The position numbers and the translations under genes are program-made. Below, piece after piece: positions 1 through 6,938 of a stretch of DNA of 64,000 bases (the stretch's first letter is position 1; the number at the start of each line of letters is the position of its first letter). The stretch is taken from the NCBI GenBank assembly GCA_000437435.1, contig FR899628.1, positions 62,001 through 126,000 on the forward strand, in the 5' to 3' direction. Source of the DNA: Clostridium sp. CAG:768. GTDB taxonomy: Bacteria > Cyanobacteriota > Vampirovibrionia > Gastranaerophilales > Gastranaerophilaceae. Below the pieces are notes generated by a model that was given only the letters and a program-made list of their open reading frames with translations, had not been told where the DNA came from and searched no databases.

Positions 1-712
1 CATCTGTATAATAAGGAGTTGCTCCCAATTTTGCAGCTTCTTCTTTAGCTCTGTCAATAATTCTTTGTTTTCTTTCTTCCTGATCAACAATTACGCAACA
101 GTTACGCATAATTTCTACGTAATCATCAGGGTTATTAATATACACATTTTGTTGAGCAAATCTATGACCACGTGTCACATTAGAGCTTTCTTTATCAATA
201 ATTTTAATTTTAACTTCTTCTCTATCCAAAATAGATACGACCCATCTTATAGGACGAGAAAATTTTTCATCATTGTCAGCCCATCTCATAAAGTGAGAGC
301 CTTGCAATTTTAAAACTATTGATGGAACATTTTCTTTTAACAAATCAACAATAGATTTTCCTTTGATTGTAATTTTTGCATGGATATAATCATCTTCAAT
401 ATACAAATCTTCAGGATTAATACCGTTTTTTCTGCAAAAACCTTCTCCGGCTTTTGTCAAATTTCCATTTTCATCGTATGCAACTTTTTTAATAGGTCCT
501 TTTACAACTTTAATTTCATCTTTACTTTCTTTTTCAAGACCTGAAACGATTACAGCTAATCTTCTTGGTGTTGCATATACTTTAACATCTTCAAATTCAA
601 CTTTATTTGAATTCAAGAAGTTTTCAAAACCTGTTTTTAATTGTTGAATTGCTGACGGGATAAATTTATAAGGTAATTCTTCACATCCAACTTCTAATAA
701 ATATTTACTCAT
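1..712 (-). CDS. glyS: glycyl-tRNA synthetase beta subunit, 5' part (cut by window edge)
   Basis: Only the first 237 codons are inside the window; the gene continues past position 1. The reading frame begins MSKYLLEVGCEELPYKF and contains ATPRRLAV and HFMRWADND, typical of the N-terminal half of the GlyS beta subunit of the two-subunit glycyl-tRNA synthetase. The beta subunit works with GlyQ (alpha) to charge tRNA-Gly in the cytoplasm and carries the tRNA-binding part. The ATG at 712 has a good ribosome site (AAAGGAAAC). A plausible promoter lies about 40 bases upstream. GlyQ is not visible in the window and may lie elsewhere. Identity is confident from the N-terminal pattern. Confidence 0.93.
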   Translation of the reverse strand, partial: MSKYLLEVGCEELPYKFIPSAIQQLKTGFENFLNSNKVEFEDVKVYATPRRLAVIVSGLEKESKDEIKVVKGPIKKVAYDENGNLTKAGEGFCRKNGINPEDLYIEDDYIHAKITIKGKSIVDLLKENVPSIVLKLQGSHFMRWADNDEKFSRPIRWVVSILDREEVKIKIIDKESSNVTRGHRFAQQNVYINNPDDYVEIMRNCCVIVDQEERKQRIIDRAKEEAAKLGATPYYTD

Positions 713-747
713 AATGTTTCCTTTAAATTATATATAATCTTAATACA

Positions 748-775
748 ATTATAGTTTATCAAAACTGAAAGTAAA
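748..775 (-). promoter_or_regulatory. candidate sigma70-type promoter for glyS
   Basis: Read on the minus strand: TTTACT, 16-base spacer, TATAAT, ending about 35 bases before the glyS ATG. Position and -10 match are good; the -35 is imperfect. Confidence 0.45.
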
Positions 776-854
776 GCAAACAAAAAACTTTTTTACAGAT
801 ATAAAAACCTGTTAGCAATTTATGAACATTCTTGAAAATTAACCAATAAAAAAT

Positions 855-927
855 TGCGCTTGGCGCGATTCGAACGCGCGACCTATCCCTTAAAAGGGGA
901 GTGCTCTACCTGCTGAGCTACAAGCGC
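855..927 (-). tRNA. tRNA-Lys (anticodon TTT)
   Basis: A 73-base cloverleaf on the minus strand. Acceptor arm GCGCTTG pairs with CAAGCGC, the T-loop is GTTCGAATC, the D-arm is TAGCTCAGCAGGTAGAGC, and the anticodon loop CTTTTAA gives TTT. The discriminator base is A. CCA is not encoded, so it must be added after transcription. Confidence 0.96.
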
Positions 928-963
928 AAATTTATAAATGCTATTCATTTCGTCAGTGATATT

Positions 964-992
964 ATCTTAGCAAGAACAAAATTTAATGTCAA
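964..992 (-). promoter_or_regulatory. sigma70-type promoter of tRNA-Lys
   Basis: Minus strand TTGACA, 17-base spacer, TAAGAT, placed about 37 bases upstream of the tRNA 5' end. The perfect -35 and ideal spacing make this one of the clearest promoters in the window. Confidence 0.8.
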
Positions 993-1001
993 CACTTTTA
1001 T

Positions 1002-1039
1002 TAAAAAAAAATTACGATCTTAAAAAAGATCGTAATTTT
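1002..1039 (-). terminator. intrinsic terminator of the HTH regulator gene
   Basis: A 14-bp perfect stem (arms 1008-1021 and 1026-1039, loop AAAA) followed on the minus strand by a U-run. It sits 4 bases after the stop codon of the regulator and separates it from the tRNA-Lys promoter. Confidence 0.85.
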
Positions 1040-1043
1040 CAAG

Positions 1044-1607
1044 CTATTTTAGATGAATATACTTCTTTGCGCAGTCAAACATGGAATTCACGAGAGCTGC
1101 ATTTGAATAAATATTCATGCCATTTGATTCTAATACCTGCTTCATTCGTTTTTCCCACATCGAGTAAATATCATCTTTACTTAAATCTAGAACTTGAGCT
1201 ATCATTGTAAGCTCTTTAAAATCAATCGGGATTGGCAAAGATCCTCGAAGCATGTCAACAATATCTAAACGTTTTTTTCTTGGGAATGCTTTCAAAAAAT
1301 TGACAGTTGTCATGCCTTTTTCTTTCATTACATCTTTAAAAAATTCAACAGAATCATCTATTAAAATAGGTTCCTGAGGAATTTTATATTCTTCGAACTC
1401 TTCAGGCTGAATTTCCATGACTGTTGCAATTCTTTCTAAAGTAGTACCGCGAGTTGAAAATGGAATTGCATCGTCAATTAAATTGTAAACATAAGACAGT
1501 GTCACACCAATCATTTCAGCAAAATCCTTTTTATGTAGAGAGTTTTTTTCTAAGAATTTTGCAACTTTTTCTGAACTTTTTTCTTGAATTATCGGTTTAT
1601 TCTTCAT
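1044..1607 (-). CDS. Cro/CI-type helix-turn-helix protein
   Basis: A 187-residue soluble protein. The N-terminal part (KKDFAEMIGVTLSYVYNLID then TTLERIATVMEI) fits an XRE-type HTH. A second weaker HTH-like segment follows (MTTVNFLKAFPRK, LTMIAQVLDLSKDDIYSMW), so it may hold two such domains. The ATG at 1607 is preferred over an in-frame ATG at 1631 because GAAGAGGA lies 7 bases before it. It is divergent from pth, and the spacer between them carries an imperfect inverted repeat that could be its operator (inference). Likely a DNA-binding regulator; its targets cannot be told from sequence. Confidence 0.75.
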   Translation of the reverse strand: MKNKPIIQEKSSEKVAKFLEKNSLHKKDFAEMIGVTLSYVYNLIDDAIPFSTRGTTLERIATVMEIQPEEFEEYKIPQEPILIDDSVEFFKDVMKEKGMTTVNFLKAFPRKKRLDIVDMLRGSLPIPIDFKELTMIAQVLDLSKDDIYSMWEKRMKQVLESNGMNIYSNAALVNSMFDCAKKYIHLK

Positions 1608-1660
1608 AGTCACATCCTCTTCTTTTAGCATTTTTAAAATAAATGTTTTCTATCTTTTTG

Positions 1661-1709
1661 TTAAGCGTAAAGATGGTAAATCCCAACGGTAATATTTATT
1701 TACGTTAAA
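1661..1709. promoter_or_regulatory. possible operator between the HTH gene and pth
   Basis: Imperfect inverted repeat: TTAAGCGTAAA at 1661-1671 and TTTACGTTAAA at 1699-1709, inside the divergent spacer. Placement suggests regulator binding; the match is only about 10 bp per arm with one unpaired base. Confidence 0.22.
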
Positions 1710-1735
1710 ATAATAAATATAAAGGATTATAAAAT

Positions 1736-2281
1736 ATGAAATTAATCGTAGGACTAGGAAATATAGGCGACAAATACTGCTTTACAAGACATAATGCAGG
1801 ATTTATGGTACTTGATAAATGGGCATTAGATAACAATATTTCATTCAGAGAAGAAAAAAAACTCAAATGCTTTATTGCAAAAATGGGAGATAATCTGCTT
1901 ATCAAACCAACAACTTTCATGAATTTGTCAGGTGAAGCAGTAAGAGCTGTTATGGATTATTATAAAATTGATGTAAAAGATATTTTGATTGTCTATGACG
2001 ACATTGCACTTGATTTAGGTAGAATAAGATTTAGAGCAAACGGTTCTGATGGCGGTCATAACGGCATAAAATCAATTATTAAACATGTAGGTACTAAAGA
2101 ATTTGACAGATTAAAAATAGGAATTGGCCCACAACCAAATATTCCTTCAGAAAATTATGTACTACAAAATTTTCCGAAGGAACAACATGACGAATTAAAA
2201 AATGTTTTAATCAAAGCCGATAAAGCGATTGAATTTTACCTAGAAAATGGAATTCAAAAAGCGCAAAACCAATTTAATTAA
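1736..2281 (+). CDS. pth: peptidyl-tRNA hydrolase
   Basis: 181 residues, normal length for bacterial Pth, which cleaves peptidyl-tRNA released by stalled ribosomes and recycles the tRNA. The family signature is complete: KLIVGLGNIGDKY at the start, TRHNAGF with the catalytic His at residue 19, KPTTFMNLSGEAV, YDDIALDLGRIR and GSDGGHNGIKSI. AAAGGA lies 9 bases before the ATG. The 3' end overlaps the convergent prepilin-like ORF by 4 bases. Confidence 0.96.
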   Translation: MKLIVGLGNIGDKYCFTRHNAGFMVLDKWALDNNISFREEKKLKCFIAKMGDNLLIKPTTFMNLSGEAVRAVMDYYKIDVKDILIVYDDIALDLGRIRFRANGSDGGHNGIKSIIKHVGTKEFDRLKIGIGPQPNIPSENYVLQNFPKEQHDELKNVLIKADKAIEFYLENGIQKAQNQFN

Positions 2282-3006
2282 AAACCTACAGGATAATCTT
2301 TTTTAAATTCAAACCCATCCTCAATAAAAAGTTGAGAACAAGCAGGAACTGCAATACCTATATCAGATGATTTACATCTGGTTATTAAATCATCCCTTGT
2401 ATATTTTTTTCTCTCAGATTTACTCATTGGTAATAAAGCAACAGTATCTTTTGCTGCATCCAAAGAATCCACCGGACGTTTCCCAAAATAAAATAATGTT
2501 TTACCAGCAACTAGTTTTATCTTTTTCTTTGGATCTCGAGTTTTTTTATAATTAGGAACAACTGCAAAAGCCCCTCCATAAATATTTACCGCTACACCAT
2601 TCGGCAAAATAAAACTCTTTCCATACAATACAGAAGCCACCCCCGTATCAAAAATATCTCCTAAACCAGAGCTATTTATTTTAACATTATCTGATAAATT
2701 ATCTTTCAAATAATCTTCAAAAAGCGCATTAGCACATTCTGTAAATTCATAACCTGTTGGACAAGCATCTTTTCTATACTCTAATGCGTAATAACTACTG
2801 AATGGGATACCTGTCAAAGATTGTTCTTTTGCTATAGCATTTGACAATATCGAATAAGTTTGCTTTAACTTTGTTGCAATAACTTTTTTTTGATAATTTG
2901 CAATCAAAGTTGGTAATGTCATTGCTGCAACAACACCTATTATCCCTAAGGTTATTAATACTTCAGCGAGAGTAAAACCTTGCTTATTCTTATAGTGATG
3001 TATCAT
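2278..3006 (-). CDS. prepilin-like protein (type IV pilin/pseudopilin N-terminus), copy A
   Basis: 242 residues from the ATG at 3006. After a short basic leader comes KQG^FTLAEVLITLGIIGVV, the class III prepilin signal: prepilin peptidase would cut after Gly, and the Glu at mature position 5 sits in a hydrophobic helix used for pilus or pseudopilus assembly. The rest is a variable periplasmic domain with few cysteines. The ATG at 3006 has no ribosome site. A perfect site and ATG (AGGAG, 6-base gap) lie upstream at 3107, but a G10 run makes that reading frame stop at 3069. One extra G (or two fewer) would give a single 276-residue protein. The exact minor-pilin role cannot be assigned. Confidence 0.85.
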   Translation of the reverse strand: MIHHYKNKQGFTLAEVLITLGIIGVVAAMTLPTLIANYQKKVIATKLKQTYSILSNAIAKEQSLTGIPFSSYYALEYRKDACPTGYEFTECANALFEDYLKDNLSDNVKINSSGLGDIFDTGVASVLYGKSFILPNGVAVNIYGGAFAVVPNYKKTRDPKKKIKLVAGKTLFYFGKRPVDSLDAAKDTVALLPMSKSERKKYTRDDLITRCKSSDIGIAVPACSQLFIEDGFEFKKDYPVGF

Positions 3007-3052
3007 ATCACTAATATAGCATTTTGAATTTACATTTTCAACTCCTGAAAAA

Positions 3053-3107
3053 CCTTGTGGAGCAAGCTCTAAATTGCCCCCCCCCCGACATTACTAAATC
3101 TTTTCAT
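3053..3107 (-). repeat. duplicated prepilin leader, copy 1, with G10 tract at 3077-3086
   Basis: 55 bases that match 4006-4060 at 53 positions, including the leader ATG and ten consecutive G (minus strand). In the +1 frame it encodes MKRFSNVGGGNLELAPQGF and runs in frame into the prepilin. The leader's ribosome-site region (3110-3117) is the exact reverse complement of 3059-3066, so the mRNA could fold an 8-bp stem over the start. Confidence 0.85.
3069..3107 (-). CDS. short leader ORF MKRFSNVGGGAI, out of frame with prepilin copy A
   Basis: A 12-codon ORF with an ideal ribosome site (AGGAG, 6 bases before ATG). It ends at TAG just after the G10 run. It is best read as the true 5' end of the prepilin gene put out of frame by the G-tract length, and less likely as a separate leader peptide. 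The same ORF occurs before copy B. Confidence 0.6.
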   Translation of the reverse strand: MKRFSNVGGGAI

Positions 3108-3224
3108 TTCTTGCTCCTTTCTTATTTCCATTACTTATTTTAACATATCATTTTAAACTACTCAATATAATAATTAAGTTTAATTAATTATTTTAAAAAT
3201 TTATTTAAGATTTTTAATTAGAAA

Positions 3225-3953
3225 CTATTTCCAAAAAGATTCATCATATAGAGCACGATTAGCACATCCAATACCATTCATTGGACTTGTTGAATATTGA
3301 TTACAATAGCTATCAGCATTCTTTTCATACTTTGTACCAACAGCACCCATTGGCAATAATTTTCCACTATCTGTTAGTTCAAAAGTAAATAAATCCCGTC
3401 CCCATTTATTAGGTCTTTTCTTGAAACCATTCACATCCACGGAAACAAAAACATTACCAACAGAATTTGTAACTATATTATTTTCGAAAAAATACATCAT
3501 ACCATCGGATAATACATACTGTCCATCATCAAAATATGCTATTTGAATATCAGCAGTATTATTATAATTTTTATATATATTATTCTTATTTTCTGAATCA
3601 TCATAAAAATAAATACACGCAGTGCTTTCTGTACCTTTACCACAATCAATTGCACCTTTAAAATATGGTAAAAGTGCCTTTTTAAAAGCCCCAATTTCTG
3701 TATTAAAAGTAGATTTTGTTGGGACTTCTCCTAGATCTTTTTGATACATTAATAAAGCTTGTTGTAAAGTGGAATAAGCTTTTTTTAAAGCTTCTTGACG
3801 TTCTTTTTTTTCAGTATTATTAATAACTGCAGGTAATGTAAGAGCAGCGACAACCCCTATTATACCTAAAGTTATCAAAACCTCCGCTAATGTAAAACCA
3901 AATCGGTCATTGCGAGGCTTATGTCGAAGCAATCCAGCTTTTGTATTTAACAA
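3225..3953 (-). CDS. prepilin-like protein, copy B
   Basis: The open frame of 242 codons begins at a TTG (3953) with no convincing ribosome site. The prepilin signal DRFG^FTLAEVLITLGIIGVV is followed by a helix and a variable domain (motifs DVNGFKKRPNKWGRDLF and LLPMG, also seen in other prepilins of this window). As in copy A, the real start is probably the ATG at 4060, which has a strong ribosome site. With G11 or G8 instead of G10 it would read through as a 278-residue protein. The leader part also contains a dispersed palindromic repeat translated as GLLRHKPRNDR. Function: type IV pilin or pseudopilin family, role unknown. Confidence 0.82.
   Translation of the reverse strand: MLNTKAGLLRHKPRNDRFGFTLAEVLITLGIIGVVAALTLPAVINNTEKKERQEALKKAYSTLQQALLMYQKDLGEVPTKSTFNTEIGAFKKALLPYFKGAIDCGKGTESTACIYFYDDSENKNNIYKNYNNTADIQIAYFDDGQYVLSDGMMYFFENNIVTNSVGNVFVSVDVNGFKKRPNKWGRDLFTFELTDSGKLLPMGAVGTKYEKNADSYCNQYSTSPMNGIGCANRALYDESFWK
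3905..3935 (-). repeat. dispersed REP-like repeat inside the prepilin leader
   Basis: The arms GGATTGCTTCG and CCTCGCAATGACC are the ends of a palindromic intergenic repeat known from many bacterial genomes, often mistranslated as GLLRRFAPRND. Here it is in frame in the part of the prepilin removed on processing. I rely on memory of the repeat type; no copy count was possible. Confidence 0.55.
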
Positions 3954-4005
3954 TTGGAGAGAATCTTTAATAGTCTCATACTCTAAATAGCAACATCCTC
4001 GAAAG

Positions 4006-4060
4006 CCTTGTGGAGCAAGCCCTAAATTGCCCCCCCCCCGACATTACTAAATCTCTTCAT
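4006..4060 (-). repeat. duplicated prepilin leader, copy 2, with G10 tract at 4030-4039
   Basis: Second copy of the leader (53 of 55 bases equal to 3053-3107), again with exactly ten G. The +1 frame reads MKRFSNVGGGNLGLAPQGF and continues in frame into prepilin copy B. Confidence 0.85.
4022..4060 (-). CDS. short leader ORF MKRFSNVGGGAI, out of frame with prepilin copy B
   Basis: Same 12-codon ORF as before copy A, with the ribosome site AGGAG 6 bases upstream of the ATG. It terminates immediately after the G10 tract. Probably the frameshifted start of the prepilin gene. Confidence 0.6.
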   Translation of the reverse strand: MKRFSNVGGGAI

Positions 4061-4212
4061 AACTAGCTCCTTTTTTTTTATATTCCTAAGTTTCATTTTA
4101 GCATATTTTTTTTCACAATTCAATAGATACTTAGAATTAGCTTTGTGGTTATAATAATATTTATTTTTAATATATAATTAAACTAAGATAATAATATATA
4201 AAGGAGCCTTAA

Positions 4213-5613
4213 ATGAGTTTACAAACAGCAGAACAATTTGAAGAAAATGAACAATATACACAAGCTTTTGAAGAATATAAAAAACTTTATGAAAGAAATC
4301 CTAAAGACTTAAGCCTTTTAGAAAGATTGGGACATCTTTCTATGCTTTTAGATAACAAAGAAGAAGCAGCTAAATATTATTCAGAAATTCTAGAATCTGA
4401 TGCTACAAATGTTCTTGCTTATGAACAGCTAATGGATATTTATGTATCAACTGACAAATATAAATATTATATTTACAGAGGTAATATGCATACAGTAGAA
4501 CATAAATTAGAACATGCTATCAATGATTATAAAAAAGCTATAAATTGTGCTCAAGAAGACAAAGATATAATTTCTGCAAGATTTGTATTAGGTACCTTAT
4601 ACGAACAAGAGGGAAATAACGTAAAAGCAATTGATGAATATTTAAAAGTTATTGAACACGAAGATTCACATGAAGAAGTCTACATAAGACTTGCAAATTT
4701 ATATGTAAAAGAAGATGCAATACCTAGCGCCATAGATGTTCTTGAAAGAGGTAGAAAAGCCGGTTTTGACAAAACAAACTTAAAAGAACAACTTGCAGAT
4801 TTATATTTAAAAAATGGAAATCCTGAAAAAGCAATTGAGATTACATCTGATGAATTGACAAAAGTAAAATGCCTTTTAGATATGGACAAAAAATCTGAAG
4901 CTTTTGAAAAACTTCAAAAAATGGAAGGTCAATATAATCACATTCCACAATTCTATTCACTTAAAGCTCAATATTACTATATGACTAAAGATTTTGATAA
5001 AGCACTTGAATGTGTAGAAGAATTTGATAAATATGAAAAAAATTCACCACTTACATATCAAATGCGAGCATTAATCTATGAAGAAAAAAATGAAGATTAT
5101 AACTCTTACCTAAATTGGGGTAAATACAATTTAGTAAGAGGAAATAAAGATATTGCAATTAATGAATTTTTAAATGCAAACCAAATAAAAGATGATGATA
5201 TTAATCTTTTAAACACACTTGCAATGCTTTTGGAAGAATCTGGAGATAAAAATCACGCTATGGAATTTTATGAAAAAATTTCAAAACTTGATGAAACAGA
5301 CAAAAAATCTCTCCAAAAATTAGCAGAATTCAGAGAAAGCATCGGAGATTACAAATCTCAAGCAGAATATCTCTTAAAACTTTACCATCTTGATAAAAGA
5401 AATTCTACAACAGTAAGACAACTTGGTGAAGCATACGAAAAACTAAGAAACAAACCTGCTGCCGTTGAATGCTATGAAAAATATTTGGAAATAGGTAAAG
5501 GAAATCCTGATTATTCTAAAATTCAACATAAATTAGAAAAATTACAAAATACAGAAATGCAGGAAGAAGAAGGGTTTATTGATAAAATAATGAAATGGTT
5601 CAATAAAAACTAA
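4213..5613 (+). CDS. tetratricopeptide (TPR) repeat protein
   Basis: 466 residues made almost entirely of helix pairs of TPR type, for example YTQAFEEYKKLYERNPKDL, EEAAKYYSEILESDATN, VKAIDEYLKVIEHE and PAAVECYEKYLEIGKGN. There is no signal peptide or membrane segment, so it is likely a cytoplasmic scaffold for protein contacts. AAGGAG lies 6 bases before the ATG. It converges on the pilC-type gene with a 4-base overlap. TPR proteins accompany pilus machines in some bacteria, but a link here is only suggested by position. Confidence 0.85.
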   Translation: MSLQTAEQFEENEQYTQAFEEYKKLYERNPKDLSLLERLGHLSMLLDNKEEAAKYYSEILESDATNVLAYEQLMDIYVSTDKYKYYIYRGNMHTVEHKLEHAINDYKKAINCAQEDKDIISARFVLGTLYEQEGNNVKAIDEYLKVIEHEDSHEEVYIRLANLYVKEDAIPSAIDVLERGRKAGFDKTNLKEQLADLYLKNGNPEKAIEITSDELTKVKCLLDMDKKSEAFEKLQKMEGQYNHIPQFYSLKAQYYYMTKDFDKALECVEEFDKYEKNSPLTYQMRALIYEEKNEDYNSYLNWGKYNLVRGNKDIAINEFLNANQIKDDDINLLNTLAMLLEESGDKNHAMEFYEKISKLDETDKKSLQKLAEFRESIGDYKSQAEYLLKLYHLDKRNSTTVRQLGEAYEKLRNKPAAVECYEKYLEIGKGNPDYSKIQHKLEKLQNTEMQEEEGFIDKIMKWFNKN

Positions 5614-6854
5614 AATAAAGTTCCAAGCATTCCAATATACATTTGGTAAAAAGCAACAGCAACAAATAAAACAACACCACCCATAATAACAATTACTGTG
5701 GGCTCAAACATTTTTGTCATTGCTTCTAATGCCATATCGACCTTTTTATCAATAACTTCCGCAGCATCATGCAACATTTTCCCTAAAGTACCAGACTTTT
5801 CTCCAGTCGCAATCATTGTAAGCAGAGCATGCGGGATTGCATCAGTAGCCTGAAAAGCCTCTGTCAAAGACTTACCCCTCTTTACAATTGAGATGGAATT
5901 TGATATTTTACCTTTTATCGTATGATTTCCAACTGTTTCATTAGAAAGTTCTAAGCCAGACATAATAGGTAATCCGGCATCATATGAAATATGTAGAACA
6001 GTTAAAAAATTCGAAAGATTAATATATTTTATAAAATCTGAAACAACAGGAATTTTTAATATAAAATCATCCCATCTGCTTTTAAACTGATAATTTTTAA
6101 ATAATGATGACACAGCACCACAAGCAGCACCAACACCAATTATTAAAAGCCACCAAAAATGTTCAACAAAACTACATAATCCAACAAGCATAGAAGCTAA
6201 AAAAGGTAATTCAGCACCATTAAACGCAAAAACGCCCATAAATGCAGGAAATACAAATTTTGAAAATAATATCAGTAATCCTAGCATAAGAATAATTAAT
6301 ATAGCAGGATATATTGAAGCATTTATAATTTTTCCTTTGATACTATCTTGTTTTCTTAACAATAATAGCATCCTATCAAGTGTAGTTTCTAATTCTCCTG
6401 CATTTTCACCAGTTTTTACAAGCCCTGTATATACAGGTCCAAAAACTTTCCCATAAAAACTTTCCAGAGCTTGTGCAAAAGTCATTCCTGATAAAATTCC
6501 ATCTTTGATTTTTTCACACACAGTTCTTATTTTTAGTTTTGGGGTATTATTTGCAATAGACTGCAATGCCTCAATAATTGGAATTCCCGATGACAATAGG
6601 ACTTCAAGTTCTGATGTAAACATTATTTTTTCCTGCAATAATAAATGAGAAACATTTATTTGAGAATAATTTATTTCTTCCCTTATTAAATCAGAATATT
6701 GCTGACTTTCTTGAGATTGTTCCAAATAAATTTTAGTAGGTAAAAAACCTAATTCTCTAATTTTCTCTCTGGCTTCTCTAGGATTAGATGCTTCTATTTC
6801 ACCATTAATAATATTATTATTACTTTTTAAAGCATTATATTTATACTTTGCCAT
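5610..6854 (-). CDS. pilC: type IV pilus/type II secretion inner-membrane platform protein (PilC/GspF family)
   Basis: 414 residues, the usual family size. The N-terminus MAKYKYNAL...GEIEASNPREAREKI is the T2SSF cap. Two homologous halves follow, each with a cytoplasmic helical domain (MFTSELEVLLSSGIPIIEAL, then NFLTVLHISYDAGLPIMSGL) and hydrophobic segments, ending in a strongly hydrophobic tail. It anchors the assembly ATPase and extrudes pilin or pseudopilin subunits. The ATG at 6854 has GGAAG upstream; a longer frame starting at 6917 would begin inside the clpC terminator. The prepilins of this window are plausible clients. No pilB/pilT ATPase is in view. Confidence 0.88.
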   Translation of the reverse strand: MAKYKYNALKSNNNIINGEIEASNPREAREKIRELGFLPTKIYLEQSQESQQYSDLIREEINYSQINVSHLLLQEKIMFTSELEVLLSSGIPIIEALQSIANNTPKLKIRTVCEKIKDGILSGMTFAQALESFYGKVFGPVYTGLVKTGENAGELETTLDRMLLLLRKQDSIKGKIINASIYPAILIILMLGLLILFSKFVFPAFMGVFAFNGAELPFLASMLVGLCSFVEHFWWLLIIGVGAACGAVSSLFKNYQFKSRWDDFILKIPVVSDFIKYINLSNFLTVLHISYDAGLPIMSGLELSNETVGNHTIKGKISNSISIVKRGKSLTEAFQATDAIPHALLTMIATGEKSGTLGKMLHDAAEVIDKKVDMALEAMTKMFEPTVIVIMGGVVLFVAVAFYQMYIGMLGTLF

Positions 6855-6906
6855 AACCAACTTCCAATATATATAATTTAAACTATTTTTGAAAAAATAG
6901 CAAGAA

Positions 6907-6938
6907 AAAAATCCCATCTATTTGATGGGATTTTTTTT
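6907..6938 (-). terminator. intrinsic terminator downstream of clpC
   Basis: 12-bp stem (6907-6918 with 6924-6935, core AATCCCATC/GATGGGATT) with a U-run on the minus strand. The T-run on the plus side would let it act in both directions, but no plus-strand gene ends nearby. Confidence 0.8.
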
